Positions 1-13,410 are shown, numbered from the stretch's first letter. The stretch is DNA of 64,000 bases from Archangium sp. (GCA_030681645.1 JAUXRX010000007.1:434001-498000); one strand, 5' to 3'. Numbers and translations: made by a program. Notes: generated from the letters alone by a model not told the origin.

Positions 1-1
1 C

Positions 2-1771
2 GGCTGCGCCGCGTGCGATCTGAGCGGCGCCGCGCCCGTGTGGGTGGGCCAATGCGGCGCGGGCACCACCTGCAGCCCCGCCACCGATTCGTGCGTCAGC
101 ACCGCCACCCTGCACGCGAGCCTGGGCGCACCCGGCGGTCCGCTCCACGGTCCGTTCCCCACCGGCTACGCGGTGACCGCTGCGTGCGTGGGCTGCCACG
201 CCAGTCAGGCCGCCGACGTGATGGCCTCCCAGCACTGGACCTGGAGCAGCCGGGCCCCCGACCTCGTCGCCGCCGACGGGGTCACGCCGGTGACGGTCAA
301 CGTGGGCAAGACGAACCTCATCAACAACTTCTGCGTCGGCACCGTGTCCAACGATAAGCGCTGCGATCAGTGCCACGCCGGGTACGGCGGCGATCCCGAC
401 ACGGCCAAACCGCAGAAGTCGGCGCGCAAGTACGCCTCGGCTGATTCCGCCACCGGCGACTCGTCCATTCCGCTGGCGCACCGGGTCGATTGCCTGGTGT
501 GCCATTCCAACCCCACCGCCGCTTACGCCAAGGACCCGAAGAACTTCGGTAACCCGGTGGCCACGCTCAACCTGGCCGTGGCCGCGCAGGACATCGTCAA
601 GCCCACCCGCACCAACTGCGGCTCGTGCCACTTCTACGCAGGCGGCGGCGACAACGTGAAGCTGATGGGCTCTTCGCTGAAGAACCCGACCGAGGCGATC
701 GACGTGCACATGGGCCGGGGTATGGAGTGCCTCGACTGCCACCTCGGCCCGTCGCACACCTTCAAGGGCGGCGGCATCCACACCCCGGGCCACGCGGGCC
801 GGGTCACCTGCGCCGACTGCCACTCCGCGACTCCGCACGAGGGTAAGGTGGCGACGAACGGCGCTTCGCTCGACGTCCACGCCGCGCGCCTCGCCTGCCA
901 GACCTGCCACATCCCCCGGTTCAGCAAGGGCCAGTTCGGCAAGATGGACTGGGACTGGTCGTCCGCCGGTGACAACAGCACCTGCGCTGGCGGGCCGGGT
1001 ACCTGCTCGGCCGGCGTCATCAGCCTCAAGGTGAACGACGACGGCACGCCCAACCCGGCCTCGGCCAACGCGGTCACCGCCTACGACTTCATCAAGGGCC
1101 GCTTCACCTGGCAGAAGAACGTCACGCCGGCCTATCGCTGGTCCAACGGCAAGGGCACGCACACGCTGATCACCGACCAGGGCGACATGACCGGCATGGG
1201 CCTGAGCACCGCCGACGCCACCCGCCTGTCCCTGGGTGAGCCGATCGGGTCTCCCACCACGGGCAAGATCGCCCCCTTCAAGCTGATGAAGGGCCGGCAA
1301 CCGGTCTTCATCGACGGCCCCCGCAGCTACGTGATCAACCCGAACGTCTTCGGCCCGAGCAGCCTCTGGGGCGTCATCCAGGCGCCGGGCTTCAGCTACG
1401 CCGCCTACGACTTCGACGGCGCGGCGGCCGTCACGCCCGCCCTGGCGTCCTTCGACGCCAACACGAACGGGCAGCTCGACCCGGGCGCAGAGTCGATGGC
1501 GGCGCTGTGGGGCAAGATCCTCGCGACCGGCGCGGTGGCGGCGGGTCAGGCCACCGGCACCACCCAGTTCCCCCGGTATGACGGCGTCAACCCCGGCTAC
1601 GACTGGCGGTACACCAAGCTCTACATGGACCTCAATCACGAGGTGGCACCCAAGGCCCTGGCGCTGGGCGCCAACGGCGCGTGCACGGACTGCCACGGCC
1701 CCGCCCCGAAGCTGCCGTTGTGCGAGCTCTACGCTGGCCGGCCGCTGCCCTGGGGCGTCACCTGTCCGTAG
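2..1771 (+). CDS. Octaheme c-type cytochrome, tetrathionate-reductase-like family (5' end missing)
   Basis: The reading frame is open to the window's left edge, so the true start and any signal peptide lie outside. The visible part (about 589 residues) carries eight CxxCH heme-binding motifs: CVGCH, CDQCH, CLVCH, CGSCH, CLDCH, CADCH and CQTCH within the first 300 residues, and CTDCH about 25 residues from the C terminus. Eight hemes with a long gap before the last fit the octaheme tetrathionate reductase (Otr) family, periplasmic or outer-membrane enzymes that reduce sulfur or nitrogen oxyanions. Substrate cannot be told from sequence. It is followed 29 bases later by a lipoprotein isomerase gene on the same strand, which may assist folding of exported proteins such as this one. 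Heme count is certain; family placement is an inference. Confidence 0.85.
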   Translation, partial: GCAACDLSGAAPVWVGQCGAGTTCSPATDSCVSTATLHASLGAPGGPLHGPFPTGYAVTAACVGCHASQAADVMASQHWTWSSRAPDLVAADGVTPVTVNVGKTNLINNFCVGTVSNDKRCDQCHAGYGGDPDTAKPQKSARKYASADSATGDSSIPLAHRVDCLVCHSNPTAAYAKDPKNFGNPVATLNLAVAAQDIVKPTRTNCGSCHFYAGGGDNVKLMGSSLKNPTEAIDVHMGRGMECLDCHLGPSHTFKGGGIHTPGHAGRVTCADCHSATPHEGKVATNGASLDVHAARLACQTCHIPRFSKGQFGKMDWDWSSAGDNSTCAGGPGTCSAGVISLKVNDDGTPNPASANAVTAYDFIKGRFTWQKNVTPAYRWSNGKGTHTLITDQGDMTGMGLSTADATRLSLGEPIGSPTTGKIAPFKLMKGRQPVFIDGPRSYVINPNVFGPSSLWGVIQAPGFSYAAYDFDGAAAVTPALASFDANTNGQLDPGAESMAALWGKILATGAVAAGQATGTTQFPRYDGVNPGYDWRYTKLYMDLNHEVAPKALALGANGACTDCHGPAPKLPLCELYAGRPLPWGVTCP

Positions 1772-1800
1772 GCGAGGCGCGTGCCTTCCAGGAGAACCCG

Positions 1801-2682
1801 ATGCCTCAGCTCACCACCGCCGTCCTCTGTGCGCTCACCCTCACCGCCTGCGGCGACTGGAACCGGTTGCCGAAGCCGGACGCCATCGTGGCCTCGGGCC
1901 GGGGCCTCGCGGTCACGGCCACCGAGTTCACCGCCCGGCTCGAGGAGCAGCCCCCGTTCGTTCGCGCGGGCTACTCGACCCTCGAGCGCAAGAAGGAGCT
2001 GCTCGATTCGATGGTGCGCTTCGAGGTGCTGGCCCGGGAGGCCGAGCGGCTCGGCCTCGATCGCGACCCGGAAGTGGTCCAGGCCCAACGCAAGGTGATG
2101 GTGCAGAAGCTGGTGCAGTCGCGCCTGCAGGCGGGTGACCCGGTGATCACCGAGGCCGAGCTCACCCGGTACTACGAGGACCATCGCGGCGAGTACCAGC
2201 AGCCGAAGCGAGCCCGGTTGCAGGTGATCGAGCTTCGCGCCGAGGTGGGTTCTCCTGACCGCGAGAAGAAGATCGCGCGGGCAAGACTGGCGCTCGCGCA
2301 GGTGAAGGCGGGGCAGCCCTTCGGCGCCGCCGTGGCGGACTTCAGCGAGGCTCCGGGAGGAGAGCTGGAGTTCCAGACCCTGGCTGAGCTGAGCGCGCGC
2401 TACGGCCTTCTGGCCGCGGAGGCGTTGTTCGCGCTCACCCAGTCGCAGGTCTCGGAGGTGCTCGAGACCCCGGACGGCCTGCTGATCGCTCGCGTCGTCA
2501 GCGTCGAGCAGGCGGGGCCCCGGCCCCTGGACCAGGTGCGAGCGCAGCTCGAGAACAAGCTCCAGCGGGACGCGCGGAGCCGTGCCCTCGAGGAATGGGT
2601 GACGTCGTTGAAGGAACGCGCGGCCGTGTCCGTCGACGAGCAGGCGCTCGAGGCGATCCAGGTGACCGCCCCCTCGAAATGA
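1801..2682 (+). CDS. Parvulin/SurA-like peptidyl-prolyl isomerase lipoprotein
   Basis: A 293-residue protein whose start ATG at 1801 follows a purine-rich aggaga. The N terminus has a lipobox-type signal (LTLTAC, Cys17), so it is probably a periplasm-facing lipoprotein. A helical N-terminal region with the usual SurN-like pattern (LLDSMVRFEVLAREAERLGL) is followed by a rotamase-like domain at about residues 130-235 (ARARLALAQVKAGQPF, then FALTQSQVSEVLETPDGLLIARV) and a C-terminal helix. This order matches SurA/PrsA-type foldases, which isomerise X-Pro bonds and chaperone exported proteins. It lies directly downstream of the octaheme cytochrome and its stop overlaps the start of a 29-codon ORF by four bases. 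Confidence 0.8.
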   Translation: MPQLTTAVLCALTLTACGDWNRLPKPDAIVASGRGLAVTATEFTARLEEQPPFVRAGYSTLERKKELLDSMVRFEVLAREAERLGLDRDPEVVQAQRKVMVQKLVQSRLQAGDPVITEAELTRYYEDHRGEYQQPKRARLQVIELRAEVGSPDREKKIARARLALAQVKAGQPFGAAVADFSEAPGGELEFQTLAELSARYGLLAAEALFALTQSQVSEVLETPDGLLIARVVSVEQAGPRPLDQVRAQLENKLQRDARSRALEEWVTSLKERAAVSVDEQALEAIQVTAPSK

Positions 2683-2768
2683 AGGACCTGGGTCCAGCAG
2701 CGCCGGGCAAGCGGCAGCAAATGCTGGACACCGCGACGGCCCGGAACCTGCTTCGGCTGCTGGGATGA
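2679..2768 (+). CDS. Possible 29-residue microprotein, coupled at both ends
   Basis: ATG at 2679 overlaps the stop of the isomerase gene (ATGA) and its own TGA at 2766-2768 overlaps the ATG of the next small gene (ATGA). The product would be basic, beginning MKDLGPAAPGKRQQML and ending LLRLLG. No known family is recognised. The double overlap is the only evidence; it would be an efficient way to carry ribosomes from the isomerase gene to the membrane protein, so it may be a coupling device rather than a functional protein. Confidence 0.35.
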   Translation: MKDLGPAAPGKRQQMLDTATARNLLRLLG

Positions 2769-2989
2769 ACGACGAACGATTCGAATGGGCGCGGCTCGCG
2801 GGCGCGGTGGCTCTGGGCGCGGTGGCGGCAGTGGCGGTGGTGGTGCTGGTGAGGCGCGCGAGCGCCGAGCCGGCGAAGGTGGCCGCGGCGGCGACCCTGC
2901 GAGACAAGGAAGCGGTCAATCGCATGGAAGGCGAAGGCGCCCCCACGAATGGGGCCCTCGCCGCGGCGACGGCCGTGAGTCCCGCGTGA
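2765..2989 (+). CDS. Small single-pass membrane protein
   Basis: A 74-residue protein with one hydrophobic segment at about residues 10-30 (LAGAVALGAVAAVAVVVLV) flanked by acidic residues before and RR after, giving an N-out or N-in single-span topology. The rest is Ala-rich and unlikely to fold on its own. The start overlaps the preceding 29-codon ORF. It is 40 bases upstream of the next gene on the same strand. Function unknown. Confidence 0.5.
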   Translation: MNDERFEWARLAGAVALGAVAAVAVVVLVRRASAEPAKVAAAATLRDKEAVNRMEGEGAPTNGALAAATAVSPA

Positions 2990-3029
2990 ACTTGAGGCCA
3001 GCCAGCCGAGCCGGGGTACGCTGTGACGA

Positions 3030-4178
3030 GTGACGCTCGCGCTCGCCATCGGTCTCGCCCTCACGGCCGCCGCTGAGGCGGCCCCTGGCGCAGAGCACAT
3101 CGACGACGTTCGGCCGCTCTTCGACCTGGTGACCTGCCAGGGCGCGCCCCCGGGCCTCGACGCGGCCACGGCCGAGGGGTGGTGCGTTCGCCAGCGGAGG
3201 CGCTACCAGTCGTTCTCCACGCGGTGGGGGCCGCGCGCCCAGGCGTTCCTGACCCCACTCAAGCCGGCCAACCTGCCCACCACCCTGGTGTACCCGTTCG
3301 GTGGTGGTGATCTGATGTCGGCGCTGCAGGTCTTCCCCGAGGCGACCGAGCTCACCACCATCTCGCTCGAGCTGGCCGGAGATCCACGGCGGTGGCGGCG
3401 GCTCACTGACCCGGCTTCGCTCAAGAAGAGCCTCAAGGTCATCTCCGAGGCCAGCGAGTCGACGCTGATCAACAACGACTCGGTCTCCGAGAAGATGTCG
3501 GTTGCGCAGCGGGGCGAGCTCCCGGGGCAGCTGTCGATGCACCTGATCGGCCTCGCGCTCGCCGGCCAGGAGCCGGTCTCGGTGCGCTTCTTCCGCCTCG
3601 AGGCTGACGGCACGCTGCACTACCTCAGCGCGGAAGACATCGACGCGCTCGAGGGCACGAAGGCCACGAAGCTCAACGCCGAGTGGAAGAGCCCCGACTT
3701 CAGCCCGGCCTTCGCGAACGTCGAGGTGCAGTTCGTGCCGAAGGGGCAGCCGGCCGCACCGCGGCGCGTGCATCGCCACATCGCGGCCAACCTCGCGAAC
3801 AAGAAGCTGCCGCCCGGGCTGATCGCGCACCTCGAGGCGAAGGGCCGGGTGAGCGCGATGACCAAGGCGGCGAGCTACCTGCTGTGGGGCGCGGGCTTCA
3901 AGAAGCTGCGCGACTATTTGACCAGCAACGCCGCCTTCATGGTGTCGGACTCCACGGGCGTGCCGCCCTCGCTGTGGAAGGAGAAGGGCTGCACCGTCGA
4001 GGCCTACGGCAAGTTCGAGAAGCCCTTCCTCGTGGAGGCGGACGAAGACCCCGCGCTCGACGAGGTCAAGGCGCTCTTCGCCCACGCGAAGAAGGTGCCG
4101 ATGCGGTTCGGTTACGCCGACGGCACCCAGAAGAAGAACGACCACCTCATGATCGCGAAGTGCCCGGCGAAGCCGTGA
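3030..4178 (+). CDS. Secreted protein of unknown function
   Basis: A 382-residue protein starting at GTG 3030, with a short Ala/Leu-rich signal peptide (LALAIGLALTAAAEA) and probable cleavage near residue 18. The remainder is a soluble, mixed alpha/beta protein with a Gly-rich turn (YPFGGGDLMSALQVFPEA) and two cysteines near the start of the mature part; no catalytic motif is recognised. Its stop overlaps the GTG start of the next gene (GTGA), so the two are likely translated together and may act on the same envelope process. No family assigned. Confidence 0.7.
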   Translation: MTLALAIGLALTAAAEAAPGAEHIDDVRPLFDLVTCQGAPPGLDAATAEGWCVRQRRRYQSFSTRWGPRAQAFLTPLKPANLPTTLVYPFGGGDLMSALQVFPEATELTTISLELAGDPRRWRRLTDPASLKKSLKVISEASESTLINNDSVSEKMSVAQRGELPGQLSMHLIGLALAGQEPVSVRFFRLEADGTLHYLSAEDIDALEGTKATKLNAEWKSPDFSPAFANVEVQFVPKGQPAAPRRVHRHIAANLANKKLPPGLIAHLEAKGRVSAMTKAASYLLWGAGFKKLRDYLTSNAAFMVSDSTGVPPSLWKEKGCTVEAYGKFEKPFLVEADEDPALDEVKALFAHAKKVPMRFGYADGTQKKNDHLMIAKCPAKP

Positions 4179-6772
4179 AGCGCGCGCTCGCACTGCTCGT
4201 GGTGCTCGTGGTGACGCCCCTCGCGTCGGACGCCAGGGGCCGCAAGCCCACCGGGCCCGAGCGGTTGTCGCTGTTCGATCAGAAGGGCGACCTCGAGCTC
4301 GATCTCTGGGGCCCCCCCGATGCCACCCTGCAGGCGCAGGTCGACGCGATGCTCCGCGCACGCGCCCCCTTCGCGAAGGCGCTCGCCCACGAGCAGCTCT
4401 CGCTGGTGCTGGTCGATCTCACCCGGCCCGACCAGCTCGCCGCGGCGACGGTGCGGCCCGACTGGGAGACCTTCCCCGCGAGCCTGGGGAAGATCGCCAT
4501 CCTCCTCGGCGTGGTGGAAAAGGCGCGCACCACGAATCACCCGGAAGCGCTGGTCACGCTCAGGCCCTCGATGGATCGGATGATCAAGGCCTCGTCGAAC
4601 GAAGACGCGTCGGCGCTCTTCGCCTGGGCGGGGCACGCCGCGATCGTCGACGCGGTCGCGCGCCACCAGCTCTACGACGAGAAGACCGGGGGGCTGTGGT
4701 GGACACCCTCGGCGCCCTGGCCGAAGAGCCCGAAGGAGCAGCTGCGCATCTCGGCGACCGCGCGGCAGGTCGCGCGCTTCTTCCTGATGATGGAGCAGGG
4801 GAAGCTCGTCTCGCCCGACGACAGCCGCACCATCAAGGGCGTGCTGCGCAATGCGGGCCTCGCGCTGTTCTCGCAGGGCATTCAGAAGCGCTTCGGCGAC
4901 ACGCAGTACTACGGAAAGCCGGGCATCCTGGGGAAGGAGATCGCCGAGGGCATGCTGATCGAATCGCCCGGCGCCCGGTACATCGTGGCCATCGTGATGA
5001 AGGGCCACGACAAGGACGACCCGGCGTTCCAGGAGTTCGGCCAGGCGCTCCACGCGATGATGCTCGAGCGTGGCAGGTCGCGGCAGGCCCCGGCGGAGCA
5101 GGGGGCGTGGACGCTCGGCCTCGACGACGGCGCGCTGGTGCTGCAGCGACCTGATGGAGGCACGCCGATCGCCCTGCGCCCCGAGGTCCAGGTGCAGTGG
5201 AAGAGCCCCTCGACTCCTGAGCGAGGGGAGGACGCGCGCTGGGAAGCGATGGATGGTGGCTTCAAGACGGTGCTCTCGACCGCGGGCTCCCGCTGGGACC
5301 TGGAGGCCACGGCCACGGGCGTCTCGGCCTCGCTCACCTGGACCAGGGCCGGTGAGGTCAAGGCGGCGTGGCTCGAGCTGCCCTTCCTCGCGAAGGCGCC
5401 GCGCATGCTCGACTCGGCGTACCGCTCGCGCCCGCCTCCGGTCCGGACCGGCGCGTTTGCGCCGCAGGTGGCGTGGATCGACGACGTCACGGTGGTCGGG
5501 CGCGCAGAGGGCATGTCGCTGACCCAGGTGAAGGGTGAGGCGCGGCTGAGGCTCGACGCCGAGGCCGCGGCGTCGCACCCCTTTCGGGTGTGGAGCGACT
5601 GCGTGGTCGAGGCGACGGACAAGCCCATCGTCACGAGGCCGCCCGCGGTGGACCTGAGCGCGCGCCGGGTCGCCGTGGGTGATCGCACCACGCTCGGGCT
5701 GCAGTTGATGCCCCAGGCGCTCGGCGTGCCGCTGCTGTTGCGGTACCCGAATGGCGCGCGCGCGGCGCTGGTGCTCACGGATCACGCCGATCAATCGAAC
5801 GTCACGCGGCTCGGCGCGCTCATGTACGGCAAGTCGACGTACCAGGCGCCGCTGGCCGGGCGGGGCGGCAACCGGGGGTTCGCGAACCGCGGGCTGGGGC
5901 TCACCAAGGCCGTCTTCGCGTTCACCGCCAACGGCTACGCGAAGCAGATGGAAGACCCGCGCTTCCTCGAGCTGCTCGAGGCGCTCGCGGCGGACGGAAT
6001 CGAGATCGGCTCTCACTCGGCCTCGGGCGATCCCGATTCGCCGCAGAAGACGGGCGAGGGCCTCGCGCGCCTGGCCCCGTTCGGCTCGTCGACGTGGATC
6101 GATCACCAGCCGACGACCAACTGCGAGGCGCTGACGAACTCCGGGCGGGCCGAGACCCTGAAGTTGCTCACCGCCGCCCGGTACCGCTACGCGTGGAGCG
6201 GCATCGAGGACCGGCGCACCACGCTCAACATGTTCGAGCCCGCGACCGTCACGCCGACGGCCGCACCGCTCTACCAACACCCGCTCACGGGCGACCTCTG
6301 GCTCTTCCCCTCGCGGTGGATGGCGCTCGAGCGGGGCGAGTTCTTCGAGCGGCTCTCACCCGAGGCGCTCGATCGGCTCGAGGCCGAGCGGGGGCTTTCC
6401 ATCGCGCACACCTATCTCGACATCTTCATCGAGGAGAGCGGCACCCGGCTCGACAAGTGGACCCTGCTCGAGAAGATCCCCAACGGGTATCGGCTCTCTG
6501 ACGAGGCCGACGCCGTCTTTGCGCGGCTGCAGAAACGGCAGAAGCAGGGGCGGCTGTGGGTGACCACGCTGCGGGCGGTGGCCGAACACCTGCTCGACGT
6601 GGCGCAGGTGCAGTGGACGCTCACCGGCGACGTGCTGGTGCTGCGCAGCGCGCGCCCGGTGAAGGGCCTGTCGTTGCTCAGGCCCGATGGCGAGGTGCGG
6701 GTGGTCGACCTCGAGGCCGGCGAGACCCGGCTGGCCTGGCCCGGGGCGTCGGCGCGCATCACCCTCCGCTGA
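4175..6772 (+). CDS. Secreted two-domain protein: beta-lactamase-fold serine hydrolase plus polysaccharide-deacetylase-like domain
   Basis: 865 residues from GTG 4175, overlapping the preceding stop. A signal peptide (MKRALALLVVLVVTPLASDA) leads into a serine-hydrolase domain at about residues 60-300 with the three landmarks of the penicillin-binding/class A beta-lactamase fold: SLGK (SxxK, near 103), SSN (SxN, near 139) and GKPG (KxG-like, near 247). A middle beta-rich region follows. The C-terminal third has features of NodB-type carbohydrate esterases: LVLTDHAD near residue 535 and EIGSHSAS near 611. The combination suggests a peptidoglycan- or glycan-directed envelope enzyme. Domain calls rest on short motifs; that the two domains share one polypeptide is seen directly, with no stop or frameshift between them. 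Confidence 0.7.
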   Translation: MKRALALLVVLVVTPLASDARGRKPTGPERLSLFDQKGDLELDLWGPPDATLQAQVDAMLRARAPFAKALAHEQLSLVLVDLTRPDQLAAATVRPDWETFPASLGKIAILLGVVEKARTTNHPEALVTLRPSMDRMIKASSNEDASALFAWAGHAAIVDAVARHQLYDEKTGGLWWTPSAPWPKSPKEQLRISATARQVARFFLMMEQGKLVSPDDSRTIKGVLRNAGLALFSQGIQKRFGDTQYYGKPGILGKEIAEGMLIESPGARYIVAIVMKGHDKDDPAFQEFGQALHAMMLERGRSRQAPAEQGAWTLGLDDGALVLQRPDGGTPIALRPEVQVQWKSPSTPERGEDARWEAMDGGFKTVLSTAGSRWDLEATATGVSASLTWTRAGEVKAAWLELPFLAKAPRMLDSAYRSRPPPVRTGAFAPQVAWIDDVTVVGRAEGMSLTQVKGEARLRLDAEAAASHPFRVWSDCVVEATDKPIVTRPPAVDLSARRVAVGDRTTLGLQLMPQALGVPLLLRYPNGARAALVLTDHADQSNVTRLGALMYGKSTYQAPLAGRGGNRGFANRGLGLTKAVFAFTANGYAKQMEDPRFLELLEALAADGIEIGSHSASGDPDSPQKTGEGLARLAPFGSSTWIDHQPTTNCEALTNSGRAETLKLLTAARYRYAWSGIEDRRTTLNMFEPATVTPTAAPLYQHPLTGDLWLFPSRWMALERGEFFERLSPEALDRLEAERGLSIAHTYLDIFIEESGTRLDKWTLLEKIPNGYRLSDEADAVFARLQKRQKQGRLWVTTLRAVAEHLLDVAQVQWTLTGDVLVLRSARPVKGLSLLRPDGEVRVVDLEAGETRLAWPGASARITLR

Positions 6773-6779
6773 GAAGTCT

Positions 6780-6819
6780 CCCTCTCCCTGCGAAGCGGGG
6801 AGAGGGTTGGGGTGAGGGG
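6780..6819 (+). repeat. Dispersed GC-rich hairpin repeat, copy 1 (family R1)
   Basis: A stem CCCTCTCCC ... GGGAGAGGG around the loop TGCGAAGCG, followed by TTGGGGTGAGGGG. Five near-identical copies and one variant occur in the window, all in the same orientation. This copy fills the 52-base gap between two convergent genes, where it could also act as a terminator. Confidence 0.85.
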
Positions 6820-6824
6820 CCCGT

Positions 6825-9800
6825 TCACTCCACGCTGGGCGCGGTGGTGTTGTCGTCGCTGGTGCGGTCGATGAGCTTGTTGAGCGGATCGAGGCCCACG
6901 CGCGCGGGCTTCACCGGCACGGTGAAGGTGAGCTCGGCCTCGCCCTTCGCCACGCGGCGCTTCTCGAGGAAGAGCGCGTTGCCGTCGTCGTCGATCGCCC
7001 CGACGTCCATCACGTCGTTGAACTCGAGCTCGGTCTGGTCGCCCTTGTCGTCGCTGCGGTACTTCACCGCCTTCACCTTGACGCGCACGTCCCAGCCGCC
7101 GGCGGCGTTCTGCTTCATCGACGCCTCCACCGCGCGGTTGTCGTAGACGGTGATGGTCTCGAAGAGATCGTCGAGCACTCCCCGGTGCTCCTCGGGGATC
7201 TCCGCGCGCAGGAAGGAGATCAGCTGCGTGCTGTTGGTGTACGGCGGCCCCTTGAAGCGCACCGCCTCGACGTACTTCTTCAGGCCGCGGTTGATCACGT
7301 CCTCGCCGACGAGATCCTGCAGCCAGTACATGACCAGGCTGCCCTTCTCGTAGTGGATGTAGCCCTGGTTCTCGACGCGGGAGAGCGGGAGCTCCTTCTT
7401 GCGCTCGGTGATGCGGCCGATCAGGTAGCGATCGAGCTCGTACTTGAGGAAGCGCCGCATCTTCTCCGGGCCGAACTTCTTCTTCATCACCATCAGCGCC
7501 GAGTACTGGGCCATCGACTCGCTGGTGACCGTGGCGCCCTGCACGTCGCCGCCGACCACCTGGTGCGCCCACCACTGGTGCGCGATCTCGTGCGCGGTGA
7601 CGTAGTACGGGTAGTCGAGGTCTTCCGGGCTGTCGTCGCGCACGCGCGCGATGAAGCCGATGCCTTCGGAGTAGGGGATGGTGTTGGGGAAGCTCTGCGC
7701 GAAGCTCTGGTAGCGCGGGAACTCGAGGATGCGCGCCTGCTGGTGCTGGTAGGGCCCGAAGTTCTCCGAGCAGTACGCCAGCGCGTCCTTCATGCCCTGC
7801 ATCATCCGGTCGACGTTGTACGGGTGCTTCTTCTCGTAGAAGAGCTGCAGCTTCACCTCGTTCCAGTGGTCTTCCTTCACCTCGTAGCGGGCCGAGAGCA
7901 CCGAGAAGAAGTTCAAGATCGGCTGGTTCATCTCGTAGCGGAAGAAGCGGCGGCCGTTCTCTGTCCACTCCTTCATCAGCGTGCCCGGCGCGACGGCGAG
8001 CTGATCGGCGCTCGTGCTCACCGTGCTGCGGAAGCCGACGAAGTCGGAGTCAGAGCGGATGTAGTTGTGCTCGAGCCCCTTCGGGTCGTCGCGGTCGAGC
8101 ATGCGCTCCTTCGGGGGCAGGTCGTACGACTTGCGGTCGCCGTCTTCGGACAGCTCGGTTCCGTCCTGGTAGCCGACGATGGGCAGGTTGAAGTTGTTGA
8201 AGAAGGTGCCGTTGCCCACCACGTCCTGCCGGCGCGTGCCGTGGACGATCGGGTCGGCGGTGAAGGTCAGCGAGAACGTGAGCGGCCGTTGCTCCCCCGG
8301 CTGCAGCGGCGGCTCGAAGGCGAACACCTGCACGCCCAGCTCGTCGTCGCGCTGCTTCGGCGTCGTCGCCGTGCCCACCGCCAGCGCGACGATCTTCGCG
8401 TCGTCGACCAGGTTGATCATCACCTCGGCGATCGGCTCGGTGGTCTTGTTGGCCAGCAGGTAGGTGCCCTTCGCCTCGAGCCGCGGCGGCGAGGCGTCGG
8501 GGTAGATGTCGAAGTTCACGTCGGCGTCGACGATGCGCGGGGTGGCCTTCGCCTGCCACGTCTTCCATTCCTTCTCGTAGCGGGCCTGGGCGCGCTCGTT
8601 GTCCTTCGAGGTGCGGTACGGGTGGCGCACGTGCGTCTCGACGAAGAGGTAGCCCCCGAGGATCGAGGCACCCACGACGCCGAGCGCCGCGGCGAGCTTC
8701 CACGGGGCAGTGAAGCGGCCCCTGGCGAGGAAGAGGCGCTGCTTGAAGGCCGCCTCGCGCCCGCGCACCGCGAGCAGGAAGGCGATCACCACCAGCAGCG
8801 TGGCGATCGACCACCAGTAGCCCCGGTAGAGCAGCGCCGCGGGCAGCCAGTGGCCGTACCCGTTCATGTCGGAGTACGAGATGCCGGGCTCGGAGTTGAA
8901 GCGCAGCAGCCGCTCCTCCACGCCCAGCAGGCCCATGGCCAGCCGGCTCACGAAGTAGAGGACCATCACGCCGTGCCCGAGGTACTTCTGGTTCACGACG
9001 ATCTGCACCACCAGCGCGAGCACGGCGATCAGCACGTCCTGCAGCACGCCGAAGACGATCAGCTCCGTCGCGTAGAGCCGCCACTCGATGTCGAAGAAGC
9101 CCCGGCTCACCTGGGCCAGCAGCGCCGCGCAGCCGATCACCAGCTGCAGCGAGGCGGTCACCAGGACCAGCGCGACCAGCTTCGAGAGGAACGGCACCCA
9201 GGTGGGCACGCGAGAGGCGTCGATGATGTCGGCCAGCTGCGCGTCGCGCTCCTTCCACACCAGCTCGCCCGCGTAGAAGGTGAGGGTGATGACCAGGAAG
9301 CCCGAGAAGGTGCCGCCGGCCATCTCGAGCACCTGCCAGGTCACAGGCAGGGTCGCTGTGCCGAAGAGCTCCTTGGCGACCACCAGGCCGATCAGCACGA
9401 ACAGCAGGCCCGCCGAGACGAACGACCAGTAGACCGCGCTGCGGGTGATGTCGCGGAAGTGCATCCACCCCGTCGAGAAGACCGCGCGCCACCAGCCCGC
9501 CGACGTGGCGCTCGAGCGCGTGGTGGGGATCGCGACGTGGCCGGTCGAGGCTTCTTCGGCTCGCGTGCCGCCGCCGCGCTGTTCGTCGACGGTGGTGCGG
9601 AAGCGGTTGACGGTGAGCGCGAGCAGCGCTGCGCCGACGGCCGTCCACAGCACCCGGTTCGCCAGCATGAAGCCCCAGAGCGGGGTGAGGTCGCGGTTGC
9701 GTTCGACCGGCGTGGAGTAGCGGGTGACCACGTCGAAGGTGATGAACCCGAACGGGTCGGCGAGCGCGCCCACCGCCTGGTTCTGCACGTCGCCGATGGC

Positions 9801-10417
9801 GGTGCTGAGCACCAGGTACCCCAGCACCAGCACCACCACCCCCACGTAGACCGGCGCCATCTGCCGCGAGAGCGCGGCGAGCGAGAAGAAGAGCGCCCCC
9901 GTGACGAAGAGCATCGGCCAGATGCTGATCAGGTACGGCCACAGGTAGACGTCGAGGCGGTGCGGGCCGAGCGGAGGCACCTCCATCAGGTCGAAGGAGT
10001 CCACCCCCTGGGTCACCAGCGCGCCCGCGAACATGCCCGCGCCGATGGCGAGGAAGAGCACGCAGGAGAAGAGGTACGCCCCGCTGAAGCGGCCCAGCAG
10101 GTAGGTCAGCTTCTTCACGTTGCGGGTGAAGATGAGCGGCCAGGCGCCGGTGCCGAAGTCCTGGTACGCCGCCTGCCCGAAGATCGCCGCCACCGTGAAC
10201 AGGCCGAGCAGCGCCATCAGGTTGAGGTTGGCGAAGATCGTGTACGGGCCGTTGGCGGTGATGCGCTCGTTGCCGGTCGAGGTGCTCACCCCCCGGAAGA
10301 GCCCGGCGTTGGCGGCCATGAGGAAGAAGCCGCCCGCGAAGAGAATGAGCGCGTAGACGTACGACGAGAACATCTTGAGCCGCCGCCGCAGCTCGAAGGT
10401 GACGAGCGCGCCGAACA

Positions 10418-10418
<1 letters not shown>
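6825..10418 (-). CDS. ABC transporter permease fused to an M1-family zinc aminopeptidase
   Basis: 1197 residues. Start ATG at 10418 shares one base with the ATPase stop (TGATG). The first half is an ABC-2-type permease with about a dozen hydrophobic segments, beginning FELRRRLKMFSSYVYALILF, and with a second permease-like block from about residue 240. After the last membrane segment a long soluble part holds the M1 zinc site HEIAHQWW near residue 940 and the third ligand in SESMAQY eighteen residues after it. Permease/M1 fusions paired with an ABC ATPase are known from other bacteria; their substrate is unsettled. The peptidase part probably acts outside the cytoplasm on peptides linked to the transport activity. 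Confidence 0.85.

Positions 10419-13410
<2,992 letters not shown>

Noticed and set aside
634..9942. Long open frames opposite or beside real genes, for example 4112-6280 (-) and 7185-10655 (+)
   Set aside because: They mirror the codon pattern of the genes on the other strand, are Arg/Gly/Ala-rich without domains, and arise from high GC content that removes stop codons.
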